Origin: Pseudalkalibacillus hwajinpoensis
Lineage (GTDB): Bacteria; Bacillota; Bacilli; Bacillales; Guptibacillaceae
Direction of reading: 5' to 3'
NCBI RefSeq assembly: GCF_039851965.1
Contig: NZ_CP156674.1
Location: forward strand, 1,922,001-1,986,000
Length of the DNA stretch: 64,000 bases
The notes beneath the pieces are model-generated. The model had not been told where the DNA came from and did no database searches. It saw only the letters and a list, made by a program, of their open reading frames with translations. The position numbers and the translations under genes are program-made. This document shows, piece by piece, positions 20,197 through 28,525 of this stretch; position 1 is the first letter of the stretch, and each line of letters starts with the position of its first letter.

Positions 20197-22227
20197 TTAT
20201 ACGAGTTCACGTTCCCAGTGTCTATGCTTTGCCACTGCTTCGCTAAACTGTTTGACGAAATCGTCCATATCCGTCCCTGTTACAACCCCATGACGACCAA
20301 TCATGCCATTATTCTCAAGCCATTTGATTCCTTCGTGCGTTCCACCAATTGGTTTAAAATGAGAGAATGCTTCATTGATAAAGTAATTAGCTGATTGATA
20401 GAATGCTTTATCTTCCTTGTTTCCTCCAACAGCATAAATTGCATCAAATAAAACAGATTCACTCGTTAAGAATGTATGGTCAATTTCAGCTTCCGCTCCG
20501 TCAGTCGCTTTCTTCACACCGAGTTTATCACTAATAAGTTCCGGCTGAATTCCCTGTTCTTTAAACTCATTAAGCACTTTAATTAGCTCTTCCCCATTAA
20601 AGCCATCATCAACGATAACGCCGACTTTTCTCGTATCAGGTTTGAATGTTGTATTCAGCTGGCTTAGCGCAGGAGAAGTTTTCGTCACATTTGAGCCCCC
20701 ATTTTCAGGTTCTTTCGCTCCAATATTCTGAGCAACAGATGTAGCTAAATGAAGGTTCACATTTGCTAACATATCAACCACTTGTTGCTGAACCGACTTA
20801 CTTTGTACCTTTCCAAGTTCGAAGCTGAACGCATTGATAATATGATCTTTCTCCACATCACTCATGCTATTCCAGAAAAGGGCAGCTTGAGAGAAGTGAT
20901 CTTTAAAACTTTCACTACGTGCTCGAACCTTCCGTCCTTCTACTTTCTCCTGATAATGCACATATCCGCCTTCTTCTTCCGTAGCCGGTTCAGGCTGATT
21001 GTCAGCAAGAGAGTTTTTATGATAACTTACCTGACCTTTGTTAATCGTCTGGCGCATAAATCCGTCCCGCTGATTGTTATGGAATGGACAGACAGGTTTA
21101 TTAATTGGTAACTCATGATGATTCGCACTACCAAAGCGATTGATTTGAGTGTCTGTATAAGAGAAAAGACGTCCCTGGAGCAACGGATCATTCGAGAAGT
21201 CAATTCCTTTTACAACGTTACCCGGATGGTAGGCAACCTGCTCATTCTCAGCAAACACATTCTCAACATTTCTATTTAATGTCATCTTCCCAATGATTTT
21301 TACAGGCACATCTTCCTCTGGCCAGATCTTGGTTGGGTCTAGAATATCAAAATCAAACATAAACTCATCATCTTCTTTGATAATTTGAACCCCTAATTCC
21401 CATTCAGGATAATCGCCATTCTCAATCGATTCATACAAGTCTCCACGGTGGAAGTCAGCATTTTTCCCAGAGAGCTTCTGAGCTTCATCCCAAACAAGTG
21501 AATGAACACCGAGCTTAGGCTTCCAATGGAATTTAATGAAGTGAGCTTCTCCTTTTGCATTAACAAAGCGGAAAGTGTGTATTCCAAATCCTTCCATCAT
21601 ACGGAAGCTTCTTGGAATAGCTCTGTCGGACATCGCCCACAGGGACATATGTGCCGATTCCTGATTGTTTGCAACGAAATCCCAGAACGTATCATGTGCT
21701 GAAGCGGCTTGAGGCATTCCATTATGAGGCTCTGGTTTCACAGCGTGAATTAGGTCAGGAAATTTAATAGCATCTTGAATAAAGAATACTGGAATATTGT
21801 TTCCAACAAGATCAAAGTTTCCTTCATCAGTGTAGAACCTTGTAGCAAATCCTCTTACATCTCGAACCGTTTCAGCGGAACCCTTTGAACCTGCTACGGT
21901 TGAAAATCTTACGAAAACAGGGGTTTTACGTGAAGGATTTTTCAAAAACTCCGCATCTGTGTACTCTTCCATCGATTCATATACCTCGAATTCACCATGT
22001 GCTGAGAAACCTCTCGCATGCACGACACGTTCCGGAATACGCTCGTGATCAAAGTGAGTCATTTTCTCTCTAAAATGAAAGTCTTCCATTAATGTTGGCC
22101 CGCGTTCTCCCGCTTTCAAAGAAAATTCATCTTCAGAAACCTTCTGCCCTTGATTGGTCGTCATCTTACCTTTATCTTCCGTACTGTATTTCTCTAACTG
22201 CTCTTTCTTCTTATTGTCTTCACTCAT
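20197..22227 (-). CDS. katE: Large-subunit catalase (HPII/KatE type)
   Basis: Haem catalase of 676 residues, dismutating hydrogen peroxide. The catalytic His lies in RVVHARGFSAHG, the distal Asn in VGNNIPVFFIQDA, and the proximal haem Tyr in RLFSYTDTQINRFG. About 150 extra C-terminal residues (from about 535) form the class I glutamine amidotransferase/DJ-1-like domain of large catalases, including KVGVIVDDGFNGEEL. GGAGGAAG precedes the ATG. A SigB-like promoter upstream fits the known SigB control of katE in B. subtilis, and the sigB operon is in this window. Confidence 0.96.
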   Translation of the reverse strand: MSEDNKKKEQLEKYSTEDKGKMTTNQGQKVSEDEFSLKAGERGPTLMEDFHFREKMTHFDHERIPERVVHARGFSAHGEFEVYESMEEYTDAEFLKNPSRKTPVFVRFSTVAGSKGSAETVRDVRGFATRFYTDEGNFDLVGNNIPVFFIQDAIKFPDLIHAVKPEPHNGMPQAASAHDTFWDFVANNQESAHMSLWAMSDRAIPRSFRMMEGFGIHTFRFVNAKGEAHFIKFHWKPKLGVHSLVWDEAQKLSGKNADFHRGDLYESIENGDYPEWELGVQIIKEDDEFMFDFDILDPTKIWPEEDVPVKIIGKMTLNRNVENVFAENEQVAYHPGNVVKGIDFSNDPLLQGRLFSYTDTQINRFGSANHHELPINKPVCPFHNNQRDGFMRQTINKGQVSYHKNSLADNQPEPATEEEGGYVHYQEKVEGRKVRARSESFKDHFSQAALFWNSMSDVEKDHIINAFSFELGKVQSKSVQQQVVDMLANVNLHLATSVAQNIGAKEPENGGSNVTKTSPALSQLNTTFKPDTRKVGVIVDDGFNGEELIKVLNEFKEQGIQPELISDKLGVKKATDGAEAEIDHTFLTSESVLFDAIYAVGGNKEDKAFYQSANYFINEAFSHFKPIGGTHEGIKWLENNGMIGRHGVVTGTDMDDFVKQFSEAVAKHRHWERELV

Positions 22228-22274
22228 CCCGCTTCCTCCTAATTCTTAACATATGTAAATTCTTATATAGAACG

Positions 22275-22299
22275 ATTCCCTTCAAAGAAGATATAAAAC
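22275..22299 (-). promoter_or_regulatory. SigB-type promoter of katE
   Basis: On the minus strand GTTTTA (22299-22294), 13 bases, GGGAAT (22280-22275). The SigB consensus is GTTTAA, 12-14 bases, GGGTAT, so each hexamer has one mismatch. It is about 50 bases upstream of the katE start. Confidence 0.65.
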
Positions 22300-22344
22300 T
22301 TCATTTTTTGTATTTTTTAGGTAATTCATGAAACGTTCTCTTTG

Positions 22345-23031
22345 TTAATCAACATTCCTGAGCTCCTGAAAGTTCACGTAAACGAAGAAGGTATACATCA
22401 CCACTAGAATCGCTCCACCGGCCATTATATAATGAATTGATATACCCAAAGAAAGAATAAAAGCAGTAATAGCATAACTAACAGGAATGAGTCCCATAGA
22501 AGCAAGAGAGATTAACCCCATCACACGCCCCAGCACCTTTTCTTCAATCATACTCTGAATGGCTGAAGTAAAAGGAATGTTCGTGGCCGAAAGACAGGCT
22601 CCAAAAATTATCAGCATAAAAATACTTACCCATCGTTCTGTTGTAAAGCTTAAGAGAGCAAAAGCAAGACCGGATACAAACAAAGAAATTAACGCGATTT
22701 TCCCACGATTTTTCGTTAAGTTGAGTACCCCAATAATAACTGAACCAATTAACATGCCAACCGCTACTCCTGCTTCTAATAAACTAAAATCCATCGCGTT
22801 ACCATTTAGAATATTTTTCACAAATAGAGGGAGTCCCATTGACATCGGACCAACAAGAAACAAATTTATAAAGATCGTTGTAAGTACCACTACTTGTAAG
22901 ACACGTGACTCATTTACATATATAACACCTTCCTTAAACGTTTCCCAGAATGTTTGTTCATTGAAGATCTCTTCCGTATCCCTGTCAGGAATTTTCATAA
23001 AATAAATCAAAACACTACCTATCAAAAGCAT
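22345..23031 (-). pseudogene. 5'-truncated MFS transporter (macrolide-efflux-like)
   Basis: The C-terminal half of a major facilitator superfamily exporter: about 228 residues with six hydrophobic segments, starting inside a membrane helix (MLLIGSVLIYFMKIP). The frame stays open a little further upstream but runs into sequence that belongs to the oppositely oriented MFS remnant at 23040. The N-terminal six helices are missing and there is no ribosome-binding site at the first ATG, so a working transporter is unlikely. Confidence 0.75.
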
Positions 23032-23039
23032 AACCGCTG

Positions 23040-23563
23040 TTGTCGCAAATTTACGGTGTTTCCCCTCAAGTTTTCAGTCTTCTATTTGGTTTAAATGGGA
23101 TTGGTATTATTGCGGGCAGTCAAATTACAGGACGACTTGCTGGTAGAATTCCCGAAGATAAAATTCTCTTAACGGGATTGTTTATTTCAACATCGGCCAG
23201 CCTTTTATTGATGGTAGTGATTTTATTTCAAGCGCCCCTTCCATTTATTGTTATTCCAATCTTTATAATAGTCTCCTGCGTAGGTATCGTTACGACAACC
23301 TGCTTTTCTTTAGCTATGCAAACGAACGGAGACCGGGCAGGAAGCGCTGCTGCCCTTTTAGGTTTAATGCCTTACCTGCTTGGGAACCTTTCCGTCCCTC
23401 TTGTTGGTATAGCTGGAGAGGAGACTGCTGTACGATGGGGCTTACGATAATGATCGCTGATCTGGGAGCATTAACAAGTTACGTACTCCTCGTACACAAA
23501 CAGTCGCACCAAAAAAACAAAAAATCTTTAAGAAGAGACAAAGGTTTAGTTAACAATTCTTAG
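23040..23563 (+). pseudogene. 5'-truncated, frameshifted Bcr/CflA-type MFS transporter
   Basis: Fragment of a Bcr/CflA drug-resistance transporter, starting in mid-protein (SQIYGVSPQVFSLLFGLNG) and keeping about the last five helices. The first frame ends at 23450. One missing base near 23433 separates it from the natural C-terminus MGLTMIIADLGALTSYVLLV, which continues to 23563. It is joined head to head with another truncated MFS gene on the opposite strand; both lost their 5' ends at the same junction. Confidence 0.8.
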
Positions 23564-23600
23564 ATAGTTTTAGAAATCTAAAGATTTCCTTCAGATGAAA

Positions 23601-23647
23601 GAAGCCCCTCAAAAGTCCAGAGAACTTTTGAGGGGCTTCTTAATTTT
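23601..23647. terminator. Strong hairpin terminator
   Basis: Sixteen-base arms GAAGCCCCTCAAAAGT/ACTTTTGAGGGGCTTC, followed on the plus strand by TTAATTTT. It resembles the groEL terminator at 26081-26122 in position and sequence. Confidence 0.8.
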
Positions 23648-23730
23648 AAAATCCAGTCATTTTAGGCTTTCCAGGCTTCAAAACCCTTGTCATTAAAGGA
23701 TTTTGGGTGATATTACATCATGCCGCCCGT
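23648..23730 (-). pseudogene. Relic of a groEL 3' end
   Basis: ATTACATCATGCCGCCC at about 23713-23728 is identical to the last codons and stop of the intact groEL (Gly-Gly-Met-Met-stop on the minus strand). The adjoining non-coding stretch and hairpin resemble the groEL 3' flank at 26081-26210. No further groEL coding sequence is recognisable beyond it. Confidence 0.6.
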
Positions 23731-24120
23731 GGATTCGCTTTACTAAATAAAGATAAATAGAGTCTAATTCTTTAAATAAAAACAATGTATATGGGATTCG
23801 ACTTTAGCATAGATGCTATAAAGAAAAGATCAAAACTGTCCACTAGTATGTCATTTAAATTACCAGCACTCAAAGAATACGGGTAGTGTTTATTTAAGTT
23901 ATAGGACAGATCCTCTCACTCATATTATTTGACTTAAATAATGTAATTTTAAAAGAAGGCAAACCATTGTACCTCAATGGTTTGCCTTCTCTTTTATCAA
24001 ATTTATGTTTAAACCCATCAGGAGTATCATTTGGTTAAATATTTCTAAATTTAATGTGGATAAAATTAGAAGGTCCTCTGCCTATGCCTAGGCTCTTCTA
24101 AATATTCTTTAGTTATATTC
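23731..24120. other. Gene-poor AT-rich stretch
   Basis: No gene recognised. It contains a strong bidirectional hairpin at 23956-23994 (AGAAGGCAAACCATTG/CAATGGTTTGCCTTCT), and a weaker one near 24078-24108 that would end transcripts from the relic at 24121. Confidence 0.5.
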
Positions 24121-24535
24121 TCAACTGATAGTTGATGTGTATAAATGTGTTGTTGAATTTTTTTCAGATAAACTTTTAAAATCGGATGTTTTGAATTCAG
24201 AATAGAAACTTTTAACATTAAGAACTAACTTTCTTAAATTCCGCTCTCTCATGATTTTCACCTGATCATTAAATCCTGCAGCACTACTAAATTGTTTTTT
24301 GGATATTATTAATTTACAGGTTACATTAATATCACCATAATTCCTTTTAAACCAAGCAGAAGCATTGTTCATTTGCCCGGCTTCATCCTTGTTTATTTCC
24401 TTTCTACTAGGATCTACTTGATTCTTGCATTCAGCCATTAAATATTCGTTCTTTCGGTGGGAAACCCTAAGTATTTTCCTAATTCATTAAAAGCTGCTTC
24501 GGATTTTTCTCCACTCACTCCTAGTCTAGCCCGTG
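24121..24535 (-). pseudogene. Relic of a PD-(D/E)XK nuclease domain, probably from a helicase-nuclease
   Basis: Two coding pieces in different frames. The upstream piece reads ARARLGVSGEKSEAAFNELG then KYLGFPTERTNI; the second, from about 24453, reads EYLMAECKNQ and runs 105 residues past its first Met to 24121. MAECKNQ resembles the E-x-K core of PD-(D/E)XK nucleases, and QMNNASAWFKRNYGD and AAGFNDQVKIMRERNLRKLV fit nuclease tails fused to defence or repair helicases. A short internal deletion and frameshift lie near 24445. The 5' part of the gene is missing at the degV boundary. Family assignment is from memory of similar proteins and is tentative. Confidence 0.5.
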
Positions 24536-25387
24536 CTATTGCTCTAATCCTGCTACCCCGAAGCCCCCGGCTCCAGAATGAGTCGAAATCATACCGCCCG
24601 CTTGAATCCATCTTATATTTTGGAATCCGTTTTCTTTGGCAACCTCATCCATCCGCTGCTTGATCCTTTCATCGAGTCCGATTGAGTAGATAAAATAAAG
24701 CTGCTCTCTATCGATGTTGAATTCATTTAAGTAATCACTCAAGAGTTTTTCAGTAGCTCCACTCATTTTCCCGCGGTACTTCTTTGTAGACATAAGTTTT
24801 CCATCCTTCAACTCTATGCATGGCTTTATTTTCAACAGAGCACCTATCAGAGAAGCCATATTGCTTACCCGTCCTCCCGCTTTAAGAAACTCCAGGCTGC
24901 CTGGGATGAAAGCCAGCCTTGATTTAGGAACTATTGCCTCTATTTTTTCAACTAAGCGTTCCGGTTCAATGCCAGGTTCTTTTTCTAATAACTCAGCGGC
25001 ATACAATACAATCGCAGCTAATCCTCCAGTAACGTTCAGAGCATCAATGAGAAAAATGTCTTCAAATTCTTCCGCAGCAATGACAGCATTTTGAAAAGAA
25101 GAAGACGCTTTTGATGTATAACCAATATGGATAATGATGCAATCTGGAAAATTCTCTCTTATAGTTGCAAAAAACGCTTGATACTCATGAGCATTTGTGG
25201 AGGTAGTAGAGGGTATTTTCTTCGTACGTCTGTAATAGTCATAAATATCCTGGACCGGCAAAGAACCGTCTAAATAATCCTTTCCATCCATAATGATGTG
25301 CATGGGAACTACTTGAACATCGTACTTTTCAGCTAAATCACCCGGTAAGTCGGCACCGCTTTCGGTCGATAGGATTATCCTTCGCAT
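24536..25387 (-). CDS. DegV family fatty-acid-binding protein
   Basis: 283 residues, normal for DegV proteins, which bind a fatty acid between two domains; related FakB proteins present it to the FakA kinase. The N-terminus IILSTESGADLPGDLAEKYD and VVPMHIIMDGKDYLDG, the ligand-proximal IPSTTSTNAHEY, and FLKAGGRVSNMASLIGALLKIKPCIEL are characteristic. The final residues (after ISTHSGAGGFGV) may be altered, because the stop codon lies at the boundary with the nuclease relic. Monocistronic, with no neighbour suggesting a pathway. Confidence 0.9.
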   Translation of the reverse strand: MRRIILSTESGADLPGDLAEKYDVQVVPMHIIMDGKDYLDGSLPVQDIYDYYRRTKKIPSTTSTNAHEYQAFFATIRENFPDCIIIHIGYTSKASSSFQNAVIAAEEFEDIFLIDALNVTGGLAAIVLYAAELLEKEPGIEPERLVEKIEAIVPKSRLAFIPGSLEFLKAGGRVSNMASLIGALLKIKPCIELKDGKLMSTKKYRGKMSGATEKLLSDYLNEFNIDREQLYFIYSIGLDERIKQRMDEVAKENGFQNIRWIQAGGMISTHSGAGGFGVAGLEQ

Positions 25388-25926
25388 TCTAATTCCCCCT
25401 TGGTTATATTTAGGCCCGCGTTCACTCTTCCTGCATTATGCTTTAACTATACATGAGAAAACCGTATTAGCATTGTGATAACTTTTATTTGCCGTACTTT
25501 TAGTGCACATTTCGGGGATTTGATTACTACTGTAGGTGTGAGGATCTGTGAAAAACCTGCTTCTCTTGTATCTCCTCCATACACATATCTACCAAAAACT
25601 CGCCACTCTTGCCTACACCTCAAAACCACTAATATGATATATAAAAAAGACCCGATCCCAAAATGGAATCAGACCCTTCTGTTATTCAGCTTTTATAATG
25701 GATGACCGAGGTTGGGACAAGGAACCTGCCCCTCCGCCCCCATGACCAATCCAATCCATTGAATGACTCAAAAACAACTAATAAAAATATGGACGGTTCG
25801 TGTAGTAGAAAAAAGAGCTAATACACTGAATTAGAGAATTATATTGAAATTACGACATCGGCTAAGAGAATCAAAGCACACACAGCAAGCTAAAAGGTCA
25901 CACCTCCTGCAAACCATTTCAACGTG
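25388..25926. other. Gene-free spacer between degV and the MetE-like relic
   Basis: No gene recognised in this 539-base stretch. It holds a minus-strand hairpin at about 25643-25677 (GGTCTGATTCC/GGGATCGGGTC, several G-U pairs, then TTTTTT). That could be the terminator of the decayed MetE-like gene, although 250 bases separate them. Confidence 0.4.
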
Positions 25927-26060
25927 TTATTTCCATACATCATCCGCAATCTTCAACACATGACAGATCTTTTCCCACTGCTGCTCTTCCGTAATATCAT
26001 TTCCTTCCTCCGTAGACGCAAAGCCGCATTGCGGGCTCAGACAAAGCTGCTCCACCGCGC
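25927..26060 (-). pseudogene. 3' remnant of a MetE-like methionine synthase (YxjG/YxjH type)
   Basis: About 44 codons read VEQLCLSPQCGFASTEEGND then ITEEQQWEKICHVLKIADDVWK and stop. The CLSPQCGF motif carries the zinc-ligand cysteine of cobalamin-independent methionine synthases, and the string closely follows the C-terminus of B. subtilis YxjG/YxjH. The frame ends abruptly upstream at about 26060, where the groEL terminator region begins. Only the tail of the gene survives. Confidence 0.7.
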
Positions 26061-26080
26061 ATATCACTGAAAATATGGAA

Positions 26081-26122
26081 GAAAAAGCCTCTCAAAAGTT
26101 CCGTGAACTTATGAGAGGCTCT
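26081..26122 (-). terminator. Terminator of groESL
   Basis: Minus-strand stem AGAGCCTCTCATAAGTTC/GAACTTTTGAGAGGCTTT followed by TTC; 90 bases after the groEL stop. Confidence 0.8.
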
Positions 26123-26210
26123 TTAGATTTATAGTGTTTTAAGCCCAGTATGTCATTTTGACATTATGGGTGAAGCAAAACCCCTGATTTCAAGGGTCAT
26201 GGGAGCATGA

Positions 26211-27854
26211 TTACATCATGCCGCCCATGCCGCCCATTCCACCCATGCCGCCCATATCAGGCATGCCACCGCCGCCTGCGTTTTCTTCAGGCTTGTCAGC
26301 GATAACTGCTTCAGTGGTAAGAATCATAGCAGATACAGATGCTGCATTTTGTAGTGCAGAACGTGTAACTTTAGTTGGGTCAACGATACCTGCGTCAACC
26401 ATGTTTACCCACTCACCAGTAAGGGCGTTGAAACCAATACCGATTTTCTCGCCTTTAAGGCGCTCAACCACAACAGATCCTTCAAGACCAGCGTTGTGAG
26501 AGATCTGACGGATTGGCTCTTCTAGGGCACGAAGAACAATCTTAACGCCAGTAGCTTCGTCACCAGCAGCTGCTACAGCTTGAACAGCCTTAACGACGTT
26601 CACTAGAGCTGTACCACCACCCGAAACGATTCCTTCTTCAACCGCTGCGCGAGTTGAGTTAAGAGCATCTTCAATGCGAAGCTTACGCTCTTTTAATTCA
26701 GTTTCAGTTGCCGCACCAACCTTGATGACAGCTACACCACCAGCAAGTTTAGCAAGACGTTCCTGAAGCTTCTCTTTATCAAACTCAGAAGTAGTTTCTT
26801 CAAGCTGAGCTTTGATCTGGTTTACGCGACCAGCGATTTTATCAGTTTCGCCAGAGCCTTCAACGATTGTTGTATTTTCTTTCGTCACAACAACTTTAGA
26901 AGCGCGGCCAAGCTGAGTAATGTTCGCTTGTTTCAGGTCAAGACCAAGGTCTTCAGTGATGACTTCTGCACCAGTTAGTGTACCAATGTCTTCAAGCATT
27001 GCTTTACGACGGTCACCAAAGCCTGGAGCTTTTACTGCTACTGCATTAAACGTTCCGCGAAGTTTGTTTACAACAAGTGTAGCAAGTGCTTCACCTTCAA
27101 CGTCTTCAGCAATCATAAGAAGTGGTTTGCCCTGCTGAACAACCTGTTCAAGCACTGGAAGAACATCCTGGATGCTTGCGATCTTCTTATCAGTAATTAG
27201 GATATATGGATCTTCAAGAACAGCTTCCATTTTGTCGGAGTCTGTTACCATGTATGGAGATGCATATCCGCGATCGAATTGCATTCCTTCTACTACTTCA
27301 AGCTCAGTAGCGAAGCCTTTTGATTCTTCAACAGTGATAACGCCGTCGTTTCCAACGCGCTCCATTGCTTCAGCGATCAATTGACCAACTTCTTCATCAG
27401 CAGCAGAGATAGACGCAACCTGTGCGATTGACTCTTTGCCTTCGATTGGCTTCGAAATGTTCTTAAGCTCTTCTACAGCAGCTCTAGTTGCTTTCTCAAT
27501 CCCTTTACGAATAACCATTGGGTTAGCACCAGATGCTACGTTCTTAAGACCTTCGCGTACCATAGCTTGCGCAAGAACGGTTGCAGTAGTTGTACCATCA
27601 CCGGCAACATCGTTCGTTTTGCTAGCTACTTCAGCTACAAGCTTTGCACCCATATTTTCGAATGCATCTTCAAGCTCGATTTCCTTCGCGATCGTAACAC
27701 CGTCATTAGTGATTAGTGGTGATCCGAATTTCTTCTCGAGGACGACGTTACGCCCTTTTGGACCGAGTGTAACTTTTACTGCATTTGCAAGAGAATCAAC
27801 ACCGCGAAGCATTGCGCGACGGGCTTCTTCACTGAACTTAATATCTTTTGCCAT
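26211..27854 (-). CDS. groL: Chaperonin GroEL (Hsp60)
   Basis: 547-residue ATP-dependent folding chamber subunit. ATP-site signatures TLGPKGRNVVLE, DGVTIAKEIE and GDGTTTATVLAQAM are present, as are GGGTALVNV near residue 414 and the Gly-Met tail repeat (GGMGGMGGMGGMM). It works with GroES, encoded 53 bases upstream in the same operon. CIRCE upstream of groES indicates HrcA control. A short copy of its 3' end lies about 2.5 kb away at 23.7 kb. Confidence 0.99.
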   Translation of the reverse strand: MAKDIKFSEEARRAMLRGVDSLANAVKVTLGPKGRNVVLEKKFGSPLITNDGVTIAKEIELEDAFENMGAKLVAEVASKTNDVAGDGTTTATVLAQAMVREGLKNVASGANPMVIRKGIEKATRAAVEELKNISKPIEGKESIAQVASISAADEEVGQLIAEAMERVGNDGVITVEESKGFATELEVVEGMQFDRGYASPYMVTDSDKMEAVLEDPYILITDKKIASIQDVLPVLEQVVQQGKPLLMIAEDVEGEALATLVVNKLRGTFNAVAVKAPGFGDRRKAMLEDIGTLTGAEVITEDLGLDLKQANITQLGRASKVVVTKENTTIVEGSGETDKIAGRVNQIKAQLEETTSEFDKEKLQERLAKLAGGVAVIKVGAATETELKERKLRIEDALNSTRAAVEEGIVSGGGTALVNVVKAVQAVAAAGDEATGVKIVLRALEEPIRQISHNAGLEGSVVVERLKGEKIGIGFNALTGEWVNMVDAGIVDPTKVTRSALQNAASVSAMILTTEAVIADKPEENAGGGGMPDMGGMGGMGGMGGMM

Positions 27855-27907
27855 TTGTTACCCTCCTATTTATGTAGTTCGTTTTATGTTTGCTTTCGTT
27901 GCTTTCG

Positions 27908-28195
27908 TTACTTTCCAACAATTGCAAGAATGTCATTCTCGCGAAGGATCAAATAATCTTTACCGTCAAACTTTACTTCTGTTCCAGCATATTTGCTGTA
28001 GATAACAGCTTCGCCTTCTGCAACTTCAAGTGCTACACGCTCTCCACGATCAGTCAATGCACCGCTACCAACTGCTACGACGCGACCTTCCTGTGGCTTT
28101 TCTTTTGCAGAATCCGGAAGTACAATTCCGCTGGACGTTTTCTCTTCTAATTGAATTGGTTCGACTACTACGCGATCGCCTAATGGCTTTAACAA
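27908..28195 (-). CDS. groS: Co-chaperonin GroES (Hsp10)
   Basis: 95-residue cap of the GroEL chamber. The start MLKPLGDRVVVE, the mobile loop EEKTSSGIVLPDSAKEKPQ and the end YLILRENDILAIVGK are typical. I choose TTG at 28195: GAGGAGG lies nine bases upstream and the protein then aligns with the N-terminus of other Bacillus GroES. A GTG at 28204 would abut the ribosome-binding site. It is the first gene of the HrcA-regulated groESL operon. Confidence 0.97.
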   Translation of the reverse strand: MLKPLGDRVVVEPIQLEEKTSSGIVLPDSAKEKPQEGRVVAVGSGALTDRGERVALEVAEGEAVIYSKYAGTEVKFDGKDYLILRENDILAIVGK

Positions 28196-28240
28196 CTCAA
28201 ACACCCTCCTCAGATGGAAATTATGGTTTGATTCGTCTTG

Positions 28241-28267
28241 TTAGCACTCACCATCAATGAGTGCTAA
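28241..28267. promoter_or_regulatory. CIRCE element (HrcA operator) of groESL
   Basis: Perfect TTAGCACTC-N9-GAGTGCTAA, the heat-shock repressor HrcA operator, between promoter and groES. Confidence 0.98.
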
Positions 28268-28276
28268 CACAAGTAT

Positions 28277-28306
28277 ATAATAAAATAATTCACTATTCTT
28301 TTGCAA
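28277..28306 (-). promoter_or_regulatory. SigA promoter of groESL
   Basis: TTGCAA (28306-28301), 18 bases, TATTAT (28282-28277), placing the transcription start at the edge of CIRCE. Confidence 0.7.
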
Positions 28307-28525
28307 GTAGTAAAGCTATTTTTTTTACAGAAGATTTGCATTCCTTTATTAAACGGCTCTTTAGAGTGAAAAGATAAGACTTCAGCACTAGATTCTACTC
28401 TTGACACTCAATGTATTTCTAAGAAGCCTTCTGAAAGGTATTCCCCTCATAAAGTGTGTTAAACTAATACGAGTATGCAGAATGCCTTTGAAAGGCATGC
28501 AAACCATTAAAAGGAGTTATGCTTC

